Assembly: GCA_943330455.2 (NCBI GenBank)
Contig: CALQHT020000035.1
Coordinates: 1-32,618, forward strand
Length of the DNA stretch: 32,618 bases
Origin: Nitrosovibrio sp. Nv4
GTDB taxonomy: Bacteria; Pseudomonadota; Alphaproteobacteria; Acetobacterales; Acetobacteraceae
Direction of reading: 5' to 3'
The translations under genes were made by a program, and so were the position numbers. The notes beneath the pieces were generated by a model. That model was not told the DNA's origin. It ran no database searches and saw nothing but the letters and a program-made list of their open reading frames with translations. Numbering within the stretch: position 1 is the first letter of the stretch; each line of letters starts with the position of its first letter. Below are positions 30,301 through 32,138 of this stretch, piece by piece.

Positions 30301-32138
30301 GCGCCAACACCCGCGATGGAATCCGCGGTGAACGTGGTGGGGCTGGGGGCCAGAACCTGAACATCGACCGAGCCGGCGGTCACGGCGTTGGCGCCCGTTA
30401 TATAAGCAAGGTCGTCCCGGTTGGCGACGCCGATCGCGACGCCGATGCCGACCCCGGTATTGCCGCTCTTGGTGGACTGACCATCGCCGGTCACCGACAC
30501 GACATCGATCGACGCGGCGGTGATCTTCAACGCGCCCGCCTTCGCGTCGATGGTCGCATTCTTGATGAACGCGGTGGTGGCACCGGTATCGGTACTGACT
30601 GCAATCGCGCCGGCGATCGTCAGGTTGCCCTGGTTGGTCGCGGCCTTGTTGTTTTTGAGGGTCGTCTCGCTGGTATTCGTACCGCCGTTGGAATCCGCCC
30701 CACCCGGAGCGGACTTGGCCAAAGTGGTCAAGTTCCGGTCGGTTGTCGCCGTCAGGCTGACCCCGTTGCCGGTGACCTTGGCGCCACCCGTCCCGTCGAT
30801 CGAGGCCATGGTGTCGCCATACACGATCGTGACCGCGACAGCCGCACCCGCCGTGCCGATAACATTGGCATCCGACTTGGCGGATGTGTTGATCTTGCCC
30901 ATCGCGCTCAGGGTAACAGCCCCGGTCGCGGTCAGGTTCGCGGCACCGCCAATGGCCAGGGTCGCGCCACTTTGGAATGTCGTGCTCAGAACGGCCGCGT
31001 CGAGCTTGGCATTTTTGGCTGCCGGATCAGGCGTCGCGGACGTGGTGATCTTCATGTCCGACGTGGCCGAGGCGGTCAGACTGCCGGTCGCGGTAACCTT
31101 GGCAGTGCCCGCAATGTTGATCTCCGGCACCGCGCTGCCCTGCACGACAACCAGCTTGACCGTGTTCTTGTCGGCTTTCGCCTTCAGGTCGCCGTCAAGC
31201 AAGGCGGTCAGGCTGACATTCTGCCCGGAGAGCTGCGCCGCCCCACCGATAATGATCTTGGCTTCGGAATTGCTGGTCAGAATCGACCCGGTCACTTTCG
31301 ACAGCGACTTGCCGTCATCGTCGGCTTTGGCATTGCCGTGCGCCGTGATGTCGAGCTTCGTGGTCGCGGTCAGCTTGGCGTCGGTCAAGGTGATACTGAC
31401 CTTGGCGTCGGCCAGGAATCCGGTGCCGAACAGACCGCCATCCTTCAGCGTCTCGGCCTTCAGCGAGATATTGGTGGCGCTCAGGTTGGTGGCCGCACTG
31501 CCCGTGATGGTGTCGTCGGACTGGATGGACAGATCGCCGGTGATCGTGGAAGAGGCGCCGATCGTGATATCGGTGTCGCTGGTCAAGGCCAGGCTGTAGC
31601 CAATCGTTCCGCCAGCCCCGTTCAGGATGACGTGGTCGTCCTTGAGGACCTCCTCTCCACCCTTGAAGTCCACCGACAGGATGCCGCCATTGCCGGTGAC
31701 GAAGTTTTTGATGCTGTTGAACGAATCGAGGTCGACCCGCCACGTGTCGGCGAACAATGCGCCGCCGATGTCCGCTCCCGGGCGCGCGATGTTGACCTGA
31801 ACATCGCCGGCGACATCCAGCTCCGTGCCGTCGATCTTGTTGGCGAGGTTCGCGGTTTCATACAGGTTGACGAAGAATTTCCCGGAGGATTGCTCCGCCT
31901 TTACCGTGAAATCGTTCACCAGGGTGATGAAGGAGGTGATGTCCGCGGACATCAAGATCCTCGGCTCCATCGACTCCAACGCGAACCCCTGACGGCGCGG
32001 CTTTACCGGCGCTACCGCGCCCGCGGTCGGTTGCGTCGATTTCCCCGCCCAGCCTGAAACCCGGCGGAGCATCTTGCCGAGGGACGGCTTGAACGAGGAG
32101 CGCTTCGAACGATGGCCGGACTTCATGAGCGGGTCCAT
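6360..32138 (-). CDS. Giant LEPR-XLL / beta-repeat / Calx-beta / RTX surface protein, 8592 aa
   Basis: A single open frame encodes 8592 residues, probably somewhat under 0.9 MDa. Order of parts: basic N-terminus with LEPR-XLL-type motif (52-66); about 50 Val/Gly/Ala-rich beta repeats (about 425-4000); beta-helix-like stalk with two helical insertions (about 4000-6060); RTX-like degenerate repeats (about 6060-6360); Calx-beta-like domains (about 6400-6810); RTX calcium-binding array (about 6970-8270); metzincin-like C-terminal domain (about 8390-8550). I saw no cysteine, as is common in calcium-stabilised secreted RTX proteins. Such proteins are cell-surface or secreted adhesins or matrix proteins, usually exported by type I systems. 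No cleavable signal peptide is visible. The ATG at 32138 is the first after an in-frame TAG and has no ribosome binding site. The ATG at 32126 (M5) overlaps the stop of a short upstream ORF and may be the true start. Five to seven polar linkers break the array. Family membership is sure; biological role is inferred. Confidence 0.93.
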   Translation of the reverse strand: MDPLMKSGHRSKRSSFKPSLGKMLRRVSGWAGKSTQPTAGAVAPVKPRRQGFALESMEPRILMSADITSFITLVNDFTVKAEQSSGKFFVNLYETANLANKIDGTELDVAGDVQVNIARPGADIGGALFADTWRVDLDSFNSIKNFVTGNGGILSVDFKGGEEVLKDDHVILNGAGGTIGYSLALTSDTDITIGASSTITGDLSIQSDDTITGSAATNLSATNISLKAETLKDGGLFGTGFLADAKVSITLTDAKLTATTKLDITAHGNAKADDDGKSLSKVTGSILTSNSEAKIIIGGAAQLSGQNVSLTALLDGDLKAKADKNTVKLVVVQGSAVPEINIAGTAKVTATGSLTASATSDMKITTSATPDPAAKNAKLDAAVLSTTFQSGATLAIGGAANLTATGAVTLSAMGKINTSAKSDANVIGTAGAAVAVTIVYGDTMASIDGTGGAKVTGNGVSLTATTDRNLTTLAKSAPGGADSNGGTNTSETTLKNNKAATNQGNLTIAGAIAVSTDTGATTAFIKNATIDAKAGALKITAASIDVVSVTGDGQSTKSGNTGVGIGVAIGVANRDDLAYITGANAVTAGSVDVQVLAPSPTTFTADSIAGVGAAAKVGVAGSLALNVTVFEHKAYLDNGASLTLTGSPNVKFTANTDITHATRALPAAVGNNNPSNVGLGASVAFTYEEDTTAAYIDNSASLVGAKNLTLTANADLETETEATGGGKGSTAITPVVAISIIANDTYATLGTGGLLTIGGDFSASAALSNNVNTTAEGDTLSGSTGIGISVAVSVVNDNAWATTGRDLATATGAAAFLSRTISGSQSTARASVAGGEQDDGSGTQEVDNKSAGEQNFGNKTAQDQTSKASPGATTKGSQGATGPSAGTSSGKVSVAGAVAVNIEQASSKAYIGNGRIITTGGALTIKSSANIDGTAAADGSAVIGATEFDPTTTVDIAAETINIGASGGLKTGDKVTYNHGDGGTDIKGLKNGTSYFVRDASGGKYTLYNTEDQANAGGATGRIDLQDKGAGTHHAFKGAGAGGTGVGVAVTVNYAKATNLAYVGGSTINSGGLDIQATVANRDLVFNPSSTVDTSAETINVGQSGLRTGDSVAYSHGAVGTDISGLTEGKTYFVNVQSSGKLKLYDTHEHAVQGDTAGLIDLKSKGTGTAHKLTDATSGFGAWSLSGAGGGNTGAAGSLAINIASTDTQAQLGYKGTVPTVAIKGGGDITLKAQNSVTNVASARPIDGGGNGTKVGVGISVAVNYGQNTTLAQIGNAAVITGMGALTLDASTVQGMVTEAISGAKGSTGVTPVVAIAITANDTQATIGTGVGILTGAGNISAKSSLIDTVWNTAKGDTQSNSTGVGISVAVTVVNDKSLATTGRDLKSTAGAITFDSTAISASNSTAKASVAGGQEDDGSGSHDAANSQSVDNTANKEANYGNSKSKEQDNTATGTGGASSNKSSTSDGTVSVAGGVAVNITNVSSTAFIADGRQITATGAITVNSAANADGLAIADGSASTSGSGVGVGAAVAVNIGNVTNRAYIGKNTVISGGGLDVEAGMAERSYGIASSTSPVVDTTAETIFLGVGTDLKTGDKVKYDANGNTVIGGLTNGTEYYVRAIGGGSIQLFDTEDNAKASGTAGRMNLGAGATGTEHKFTYGLFGLTGSAKFNPTATTRFLDMGGETALRTGDAVVYNSGGAAMGGLTTGKTYYVIEVVPGRYQLAATRADAMTGTAINLTSAGGANQKLIDATHTSVADATSGAGGGDVGVAGSVAVNSVTNTTEAQVGRGGFSNVTITGGGNVVVAAGNTGAGVARALPSGGGGQGNDVGIGASVAVNVLTNTTTAEITNATLWSGTAGKFSVTAASASTAVTHGENGASSGNVAIGIGVAVAVVKDTTLARVGTGVATIAAAGDVTVSATHLGDFETITDAKAAGKSVGVGASVSVGVVTESVTAEVARGISTSGGTLTVLATSTVSSETKAVASSSGNDGKDSQQNSKSGKSGADGQADRQVNDNKNTQGQDMSSASASQGTKDAGDKNSSQGGGGSSGVSVAASVAVSVVTANTTAKITNGADLTATNKAITIRSEAELDVSAKAIGASLGMDNDVNIGAGVAVSVVKGSNTAFVSSSGSVLTGKGITIAAVTPASKSNEFITWAASAGGGKGDVGIAGSVAVHIVTFDTEASARSASALISNGGITVQAISNNEMQTLAAAGAFSQGTAIGLAVAVGVLNTSSTAYIGGDADASGAILVDAQLLVSPSKIDLPFLDDSQDPTITSVALAGAASNGDAAIGASVVVNDFHLDAAAYVGDGSKINQGGKFAAGAGQNLTVTSLNDTDIISIAGALALTTGSAGVGAGVDVEIISKTTRAYIGRGAIVSVGGATKIGAVENMTMLSVAAVAAVADSAAVAATASIQVVTTDTKAYLADVPAGTATKLTSAGSVTISADTEFKVTMIAGSVGVAGSAGIGAANATLVHDGTTSAYVGQRAIASAGGIGLKIDAQSHEDILSIAAGIAIGGSVGVAGSAAVGVLDEKTSAYVGRGANITVTNGDLDIDASDVTEIISVAGSIAGGSVGVGIGADAGVFTKTTRAYIDSGVTANVDDNIFVTANSTEDLISVSAGLGAGGVAVAVNAGVHVFNITTKAFIGDDPDDPALSAGAGNVFANGSIVIYANDYANINEVVGVLAAGGVGVGAAAGVNVLNKDVKSFVGAGAVVRADGNRTGVTVQTGRITPGIDALGATYDPSAPGTPGIESNKGGTLSAATSGNRSALRAQGKVGTPSLGGMDLDGDGGKSKINDPSLNGPRSTTLATQGGFKGLSVSATNRDEIRTFTISLSAGGVAVAVSAGIDVVNAKTTAYIGDNAKINTSTAGANGLQSVLVAAGDDFYHLTVSAGLAVGGVGIAPAVGVNVVTNETKAWIGQGANVQALNDITVEATGKEDLVMVGLGIAAGAVGVGGVVNVLDLDITTQATINGLATVLAGGDVFVSAEDDTHVFELSGALGVGFVGVGASVGVMIIDKTTLAAIGNSATVEGLGGGAASVANLVNGNITGNAAERTTAHGVIVQADSSENIVHISAAGGGGFVGVAGSVGVTLVRSDTSATIGSNAIINRTSPPASANALQMVYVNATNDVNIKTFVIGVAGGFVGVAGAVDVGTLNNNVKAEIQSGSKVSAKNSVYVNAVGLKDLVGFDASGAGGVVGVGGAVSVWSIGTKINSNYQDNEGHSKDSTAMGKGSGDEDAADQASKGTGLVTGDLGGSFTGKGGNKNTSQNRVDSISGGAITTVNTQAPNKASILALAHNAPVPPGTSAVIQAGADIDAGQDIGVRGNAASHYTVSLGSVAVGLVGIGASVVVMNIADNVTASADGVLAAGDDISVLATLNDEVDLLVISGSAGFVGLGAAVGIVNDSSLVQASLGSVETADAVSVTAVNTRDFDLKTDQVSGGAVAAGVVFTRLDVSGGSIARVNANAVIGGPGSVNSLTVSAAENTKAVTSVLAVTAGVGAFGANFSFINVHPDVKASIGAGAKIDVNNAVKVSSVATIDAFAEAHGVAAGGLAVGASLTDVTIDPTVIASVGNPDNSAQGVNKLEAGSLTVTASTVLPASGFTARSRSIGSAGALIGVTSTNAVIDNTSTVKGFVGDGAILTIAGATLLSAVNNTRQKSTANSNAGGLIAAGIAYSETDSNTVTQAFLGKNVTFTGQQLTIGATGKDDNFAFTNAGSGGLIAGALSVAHAKNISSTLASIGAGSKVNLTTGAGALSVGADQTAQFNSQITTVAGGLFAGAGGESRNTATANTTAAIGDNVVINAKDIEITATTHLDKPIIGGSPSENIKGTTGGLVSGAGADDKTTINTTTKVTIGNTAKLTVVGLALNTHTFKLASLNDFDVHDAAAFITGGALSGAFVDGRIIVPTAVSAVQIGTGAILTSDNAIDISARGKGTLQQLVSTETYGLGTATVGSATVDIRPDNQVVIGANSKIKAYGDLNLSAGSDTKYNEDVYHIEARFDGFAGALVPISDIGATGYLIQSNKITVANGALLQTARAANLFTARNSDNVMDIQAKAVSWVSELQSALLKAQGGGALLEYQDANVLSISRGVIQMDGTVETGIIRQQSLWLKGWDGKTGTITSADATDGVTFEVTQESLTSGLVAKLAEYQDLLNTYGPSNPTLKQYYEEEIARVEAELDSLGIVTKESDGKGGFVNVVHQQYVMTVTVNPIWADSGSITTRGDSLQGTGTWIAPNDASVTILNDTPAFLKIKGVTIPYNLGGLFFNGDSMGKNSDINKSNALNVKDDNLFILDSGSPIASFFPGIAVFNLGGVATGATEPSVVIQNRLDVVSVNNDVKYKINGKFSDYPWPDLTIMSIGDGGIGIHNLAGKVELATVVPGFNPSGKGNVNIFGPVESKSLNVVAGGELFISVPVFEQSVPLTQWKAATGGWITPATAASAKGVLDQQPGAAQTIMSDKIHIKADFINLNGIIQSGKADYGLTFGVATAQRINDIILSGATGKIKLVQDSTPDFTVFFNTATQRIEVDDLRTTGGNVDITGRVMNTGNGQINVFGGYGHVSITNNTAFDLGIHRIDMTEPGAGKLLIHDITRDSGGKAWVKLYQQSGTGLQITTDDGINPAVVQNSASLDTTFAPVSDWRYAWTVASTQEIRKTKHLVESSWLGIINLGDDISVWDATEIQGQPTLITPAGGYYRDPTGVTYDYASHTTTLSNVRLPPSAAITNTTWYGETSITVDIVEISGTRTLHDHNIAANRDIGIHFFGYDEGGVTINSTSSGRVYIQEQILNPHGTTSITSQRSILSDSVDSSVGGNRVVLSAQTGIGTTFAPLRVDVGGTAFASLSAKTASGNITIQQTVGTLEIDQVVAQSLGDVTLSAPGSIMTAQKSAAIWYEGLVSGGTLKLTSLAGGIGNDTIHPLVLDTPLPPGVKADINDTLTASAQSDVFLKVKSGDLRVKSITTSGDVWVNVTNGSLIDSNNVQVRDERTYAQLKAGVWSSLQLTGGTGYQDKVDTTVGSFISSKGQDYNTYWQFRKMQADGGAAFDAAFQVGLSVRETDYYVNVLGYDASALAALVTSRTASYHALNAIYGVGGTYTASNDPAFTANTFNGNFAYKAAVSELNTLKGTIKQWTEDQLLYAISAGLMKDVTSTVVNIEQPNIVANNVTIITKANVGQKGTETLIDLTPANPVFTDDERVALAAAERLDVQFLGGAVVTATVNFDSASRTITRTTPGSWISNGFVAGMYVTIQGANGQTTQNETTGTTTFHRIQSVTATVITLDNSTTLTSEGGKSIKIAPVVLDPTFQASAPPVNATVQFTGATLFSAGTVVRVDGGNWITDGFAANQLLQISGSVENSTTNGQTYRIASVTSTVITLNPTASIVTENANQVVTLRRGTAPTITAIRISNLDDVNVNASGGIDIIAGKGVLLGSTIDIKLEQVIAGNAVTGDKIRIKGSQKIVDAAAPGLAYIRGNDVILEAAQGGIGTPAAPITLDSLGGGTLTARALGAIYITGVATVGPGNLNIESVFSATGNAVLAATGSILDAFNNDFVKVKAARIFLTTTNGTIGALGNYLDVDAADRITANAGGSIWISETNGDFRIDRILSNKGDVDLRAQLSIVDAQTTTWDKSGLPSLPGADVIGNSIKLTATGGGIGDAINAVDINSQFSAAGGTLTSSSALADTYIIETVGDLRLNAVIATGVAQSAFLTARAGSILNGAGLGKANVVAANTRLLASKDIGEPGNRVQTKVANLETQSTAGSTWVANDGVLSIGGTFTASLFGAYAAGSVNISAASPVTFNKRILAGTDVTVESVDDNKDGNNPAADDVPDDMIVREKDLFGQRLTIKAVGTIRLLAGDDLTVEKNALIEGGTAIHLFGDWGSGGGASGGNERNADPNRGTTIIVAGTLTAPFITINGNSDQDKIFVTTGKLTAVYPWATQAIFNSVFGELGKFSREPSNVSLIIINGEGEDDVISVWGDVHARDIFVNGQSGEDVIALNPENPDGYRLAISGHIRINGGLGLDDITVNKLNTLDVADKYVPAGVGPGKLVTGALPSIRDTVDIDGGEQADHTTINTTGDTDYIINVTDTGFPYPGSDTLVINGTDKDDTFLLRDKFVALLQPQSGAGGFAETYERINYDETINVLQVNAYKGDDAFYVDGNSAITQLDGGAGKDFFQFGQLFGSSRISPFRVAVGDEFATVATTMGLLSRGVRYSTVAQGGDGDDNMIVYANQAPLALFGEDGDDSFTVRAFAIQKPLGIAQINSPVSIDGGQGFEKLDIITTEADESIVVARDNVAGAGLNVTYKNVTRLEVDAMQGDDHFYVLSTAAETATLLIGGVGSDTIDVGGDVVTPIIAKSVEGQSGIINHFVVSGDPTYNGIQAQGISLNVATQQAGPVVVTESGGDTMVVEDNTDPKTNFDTYTLRMAELPGGQSTGLVSLAYITVSAAMAPYRDAIRGGRSVQVSTDGVNYSDSLVVAFDSQAQSNSPLSWTRGVTIYVRAVGDVVDEGDQTVVISHSLFSNNPILNRANIANVEVKVVDNDRPGLIVKQTGTTMVVQEGGIVDSYTVSLTKPPAVGETVTVQLTTDPSQLTLSTNSIVFTSANWNATVLVKVTATNNAVVENPALVNISHSISSDKPAGIYAGITQTTQVEVDVRDNDTSGVLVTQSNDATLVASGLADTYTLQLNRTPTAPVVIALLTDGKTVVSADPFGQLPGRFAFLGGIPTVTFDATNWKIPFTVRVTAALNVQGASQQILYPAQPHTTTLIDGPLTIEGGDLPDKDRSVKIALILPTELNTALPTPNIVVDENKKTDTLNVFNDGSVVNDIGALNLGSIPDGLAAQYEVSTVEAAAHVKEFGNITGLGMADKQALDFGLGGVPDVRNFHGGIVFHDVEIADTMLGTGKDTFTVETTLPDMITVVQGGGGDDTLIANDGGGANSPLILLGDTTQDGRFYDSTTFLPNGHARAFFKAGNDTLDASKATQSVTLYGGGGNDLIRGGSAGDWIAGGSGNDILNGNGGNDAIQGDDGFNLNLTQRLSLSTQILTVATDFAAADYLITRDNLVGGVDKVNGGGGIDIIFGDHGVITQVANTNRILTTGKVTSLLAVRTDGGADVLSGGAENDIILGGAAGDAITDTEGNNVLIGDNALITFNSLNEMTVVQSTDPAVAGDDLIVGGVGDELIIGGSGNDTVNSGDGANFVIGDGGKFTFSVGKVNKAEASPVSIGGIDTITTGVGDDVILGGFGNDVIDGGAGKNIVLGDSGYVSLAAGGVLLEIKTTGGSFGGNDKITTGIDADVVAGGVGDDTVNAGEGANIVFGDGTWLTYLGGQLLTIQTIDPTLGGKDTIVTGAGADVVFGGFSSDKIDAGNGLNVVWGDNGRFTLNGPLPGKIETTDASFGASDTIVTGSGDDVIIGGTGGDTIGGGAGNNVVFGDNGYVLYNATGQIAEIKSTDAGSGGDDSIVTGAALDVVIGGFGSDTIKSGDGLGIVFGDDGWVTFAGGSLSVAQTINPTIGGADKITGGRNVDVIFGGISGDTITAGDGDNVVFGDNGRVTFAAGLVSIIASSPISVAETIDTRYGGTDSISTGIGDDLVFGGQAGDSIRAGSGNDIVFGDNGKALYSTTGVVVQVVSTDTIFGGDDTLAGDAGDDVLVGGSGSDVISGAVGRDLIMGDNAMIDRQTTIGDKTNPRFRVLTDAQIYDTTEGTAGKVMVKPDWQANPDGSPAWADFRITLLEMNVDAFTFGDDYIAGGAQDDTIFGQLGNDVIQGDGTTDITQTGGKRVSASRDGTNTLLLNPSFDASTNGNDYIEGNGGNDVIFGNQGQDDIIGGSSDLFSLSTAGLRADGADIIFGGSGIAIARDALGNVTDDGHAADSDMILGDNGNIYRIVNSDGKSVTFNYDSYSPAVRIVVRGAEMLDYTPGGSDFNKDRSLSDRGAADEIHGESGDDFIFGMVGNDVLFGDAQNDSIVAGYGADWVSGGTGDDGILGDDGLIFASRNSTEFGEPLYNIKPIAADQINLATKDDQGILIGLLNVEKALKYTADLTPDNLDPAAIQNPNFRPLNANDIIFGGLGNDSIHAGAGDDAVSGAEAQKFSYIANYSPLGTLLNPLSPLTESDFDKPFNPGNPLGYSIRSTKFALYDANVDVNDGLREIFLTAAGGLAKSNTGLPWFLNFNASEGPKDDKWTVGTSYDALPTDGDDRIFADLGNDWAVGGTGRDAIYGGWGDDLLNADDDLSTNGSLNNKADTNPSYEDLVYGGAGRDVLIGNTAGDRLVDWDGSFNTYLLPFSKAGLPTVVRTATDSIQTFLLDLSESQGADLTLAAQHGTDPARNGEPLGELGMVTDKDIAWPSQQGVARDGQPQNLQTEPDVKDTAGTLPIWQTASAPATGTEVGAITTGDLIPIVDEARLLWTKALGSDDPRLSILNGITIQVGNLPDNRLGVTMADTILIDRDAAGWGWFVDSTPDDNSEFSQLLSNGSFGATMGTVAAGRMDLLSTVLHEMGNAMGFPETVEHGVAGMFLQTGVRSLPLPANRPDDAEAESAPTIDWTGHAAGPDLLDQGPSWLSDFLNNAGQDGKNRNPNAAIRLRVPG
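6500..6960 (-). other. C-terminal metzincin-like domain with degenerate zinc site
   Basis: Residues about 8393-8546 of the giant protein match the matrixin-like domain often found at the end of this family: an N-terminal VDEARLLWTKAL helix, ITIQVGNLP and ILIDRDAAGWGWFVD strands, then LSTVLHEMGNAMGFPE and a GVRSLPLP end. The expected zinc motif HExxHxxGxxH reads H8501-E8502-M-G-N8505-A-M-G-F-P-E8511. The second histidine is Asn (codon AAC at 6624-6626, one base from CAC) and the third is Glu. The general-base Glu remains. The domain is therefore probably not an active protease, although binding of another metal or another function is possible. After it come IDW and WLSDFLNN...NPNAAIRL, the family's usual C-terminal end and a candidate secretion signal. 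Confidence 0.65.
7320..11220 (-). repeat. RTX calcium-binding nonapeptide array
   Basis: This stretch is dense in GGxGxDxIxG nonapeptides, beginning with LYGGGGNDLIRGGSAGDWIAGGSGNDILNG (split motif) and ending with YGGAGRDVLIGNTAGDRL. Each pair of turns binds calcium in RTX proteins, so the region should be unfolded inside the cell and fold outside where calcium is high. The DNA shows a matching periodic pattern of GCCGCC/GTCATC-type codons. The middle of the array is organised in longer cassettes (separate entry). Between about 7500 and 8000 the repeats are broken by longer non-repeat segments. Confidence 0.92.
9090..10803 (-). repeat. Ten tandem 57-residue RTX super-units
   Basis: Counting by eye gives ten consecutive units of about 57 residues (about 171 bases). 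Each follows GGxDxIxTGxGxDVVxGGxGxDxIxAGxGxNVVFGDNG and then a 15-20-residue non-RTX segment of alternating hydrophobic residues ending in 'TxDxxxGG'. The first begins at TDGGADVLSGG and the last ends at GDNAMIDRQTT. The repeated GDNG turn and short beta segment make this a compound RTX unit rather than a plain nonapeptide run. One unit (the eighth) is longer by about seven residues. Confidence 0.8.
11700..12945 (-). other. Three Calx-beta-like domains
   Basis: Three consecutive segments show the Calx-beta pattern of 'V-x-E-x-G-x-x-D-x-Y-x-V-x-L' at the start and a DND at the end: VVEDNTDPKTNFDTYTLRM to VVDNDRPG, VVQEGGIVDSYTVSLTKPP to VRDNDTSG, and LVASGLADTYTLQLNRTP onward, which is less regular. 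Calx-beta domains bind calcium and act as spacers in adhesins. The central one is the most typical; the first has an insertion (about 60 residues with VDEGDQTVVISH). Confidence 0.65.
13060..13970 (-). repeat. Degenerate RTX-like DDxFxV repeats
   Basis: Residues about 6057-6360 of the giant protein carry repeated short motifs such as KDDTFLLRD, GDDAFYVDG, LDGGAGKDFFQFG, GDGDDNMIVY and GDDHFYVLS, spaced by 25-45 residues. They resemble hemolysin-type calcium turns but are isolated rather than in runs, so a mixed beta-roll/beta-helix structure is likely. Known families contain similar segments between the stalk and the true RTX array. Confidence 0.6.
15940..16475 (-). repeat. Tandem pair of ~85-residue modules
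   Basis: Two neighbouring segments share the order 'W-I-x-(N/D)-GF-x(5)-V/L-x-I-x-G', 'T-x-x-x-(H/Y)-R-I-x-SVT-x-TVITL' and a hydrophobic strand end. The first spans about 16225-16472 and the second about 15943-16192. They appear to be an internal duplication in the stalk. I do not recognise a named domain. Confidence 0.55.
16681..17165 (-). other. Helical insertion in the stalk (about 160 residues)
   Basis: Residues about 4992-5153 differ sharply from the surrounding beta repeats. They are rich in aromatic and long-side-chain residues (YNTYWQFRKMQ, SVRETDYYVNVLGYDAS, SYHALNAIYGVG, KQWTEDQLLYAISAGLMKD) and are predicted helical by eye. They may form a small globular domain on the stalk. No catalytic motif is seen. 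I do not know a named family for it. Confidence 0.5.
19563..19706 (-). other. Short helical hairpin in the giant protein
   Basis: Residues 4145-4192 read as two amphipathic helices around a Pro/Asn turn: SLTSGLVAKLAEYQDLLNTY, a GPSNP turn, then LKQYYEEEIARVEAELDSLG. This is the clearest helical pair in an otherwise beta protein and lies near the junction between the beta-repeat array and the stalk, so it may act as a hinge or dimer contact. Confidence 0.55.
25655..30720 (-). repeat. Higher-order repeat of about 1.73 kb inside the beta-repeat array
   Basis: Groups of beta repeats recur in the same order. Copy A covers about 28580-30310, copy B about 26850-28580, copy C about 25655-26850 (shortened), and part of an earlier copy lies at about 30310-30720. 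Shared landmarks are RALP/ARPI/ARALP at the start, TPVVAIxI, ATTGRDL, a polar linker, VSVAGxVAVN, and (A/G)GGGxxGxAGSxAVN at the end. Copies A and B also carry the TGD modules, which copy C lacks. Diverged third positions indicate an old duplication. Confidence 0.65.
26889..29297 (-). repeat. Four copies of an ~85-residue TGD/GLxxGxxYxV module
   Basis: Copies lie at 29031-29297, 28620-28883, 27162-27416 and 26889-27128. Each has 'AETIxxG', 'L(K/R)TGDxVxY', 'GLTxGxxYxV', a strand ending in LYDT/LFDT-type residues, 'A-x-x-G-T/A-x-G-x-(I/M)-(D/N)-L' and a closing 'H-K-(F/L)'. The third and fourth are neighbours; the first and second flank one beta repeat. The module looks like a small beta sandwich. 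I do not recognise a named domain. Confidence 0.65.
31941..31985 (-). other. LEPR-XLL-type N-terminal motif
   Basis: Residues 52-66, FALESMEPRILMSAD, fit the LEPRxLLSAD motif found near the N-terminus of many giant repeat proteins, with two changes (Leu to Met twice). It follows a 50-residue basic segment (KSGHRSKRSSFKP and PVKPRRQ). The motif is thought to be a sorting or export signal, but the mechanism is unproven. Its position supports the start chosen for the giant protein. Confidence 0.75.

Larger units (their letters stand above)
20150..30860 (-). repeat. About 50 Val/Gly/Ala-rich beta repeats
   Basis: By eye I count about 50 copies of a 55-75-residue unit with consensus VGVGxSVAVxVVxxxTxAxIGxGAxVxAxGxVxVxA followed by a variable part. 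Clear examples are VAGSAAVGVLDEKTSAYVGRG and GAGVDVEIISKTTRAYIGRG. The first is near AVAVTIVYGDTMASIDG and the last near ATVDIRPDNQVVIGANSKI. Copies become more divergent toward the C-terminal side. Such units are typical of giant LEPR-XLL-type proteins and probably build a long beta-rich rod. Their high Gly and Val content would also favour tight strand packing. Confidence 0.85.
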
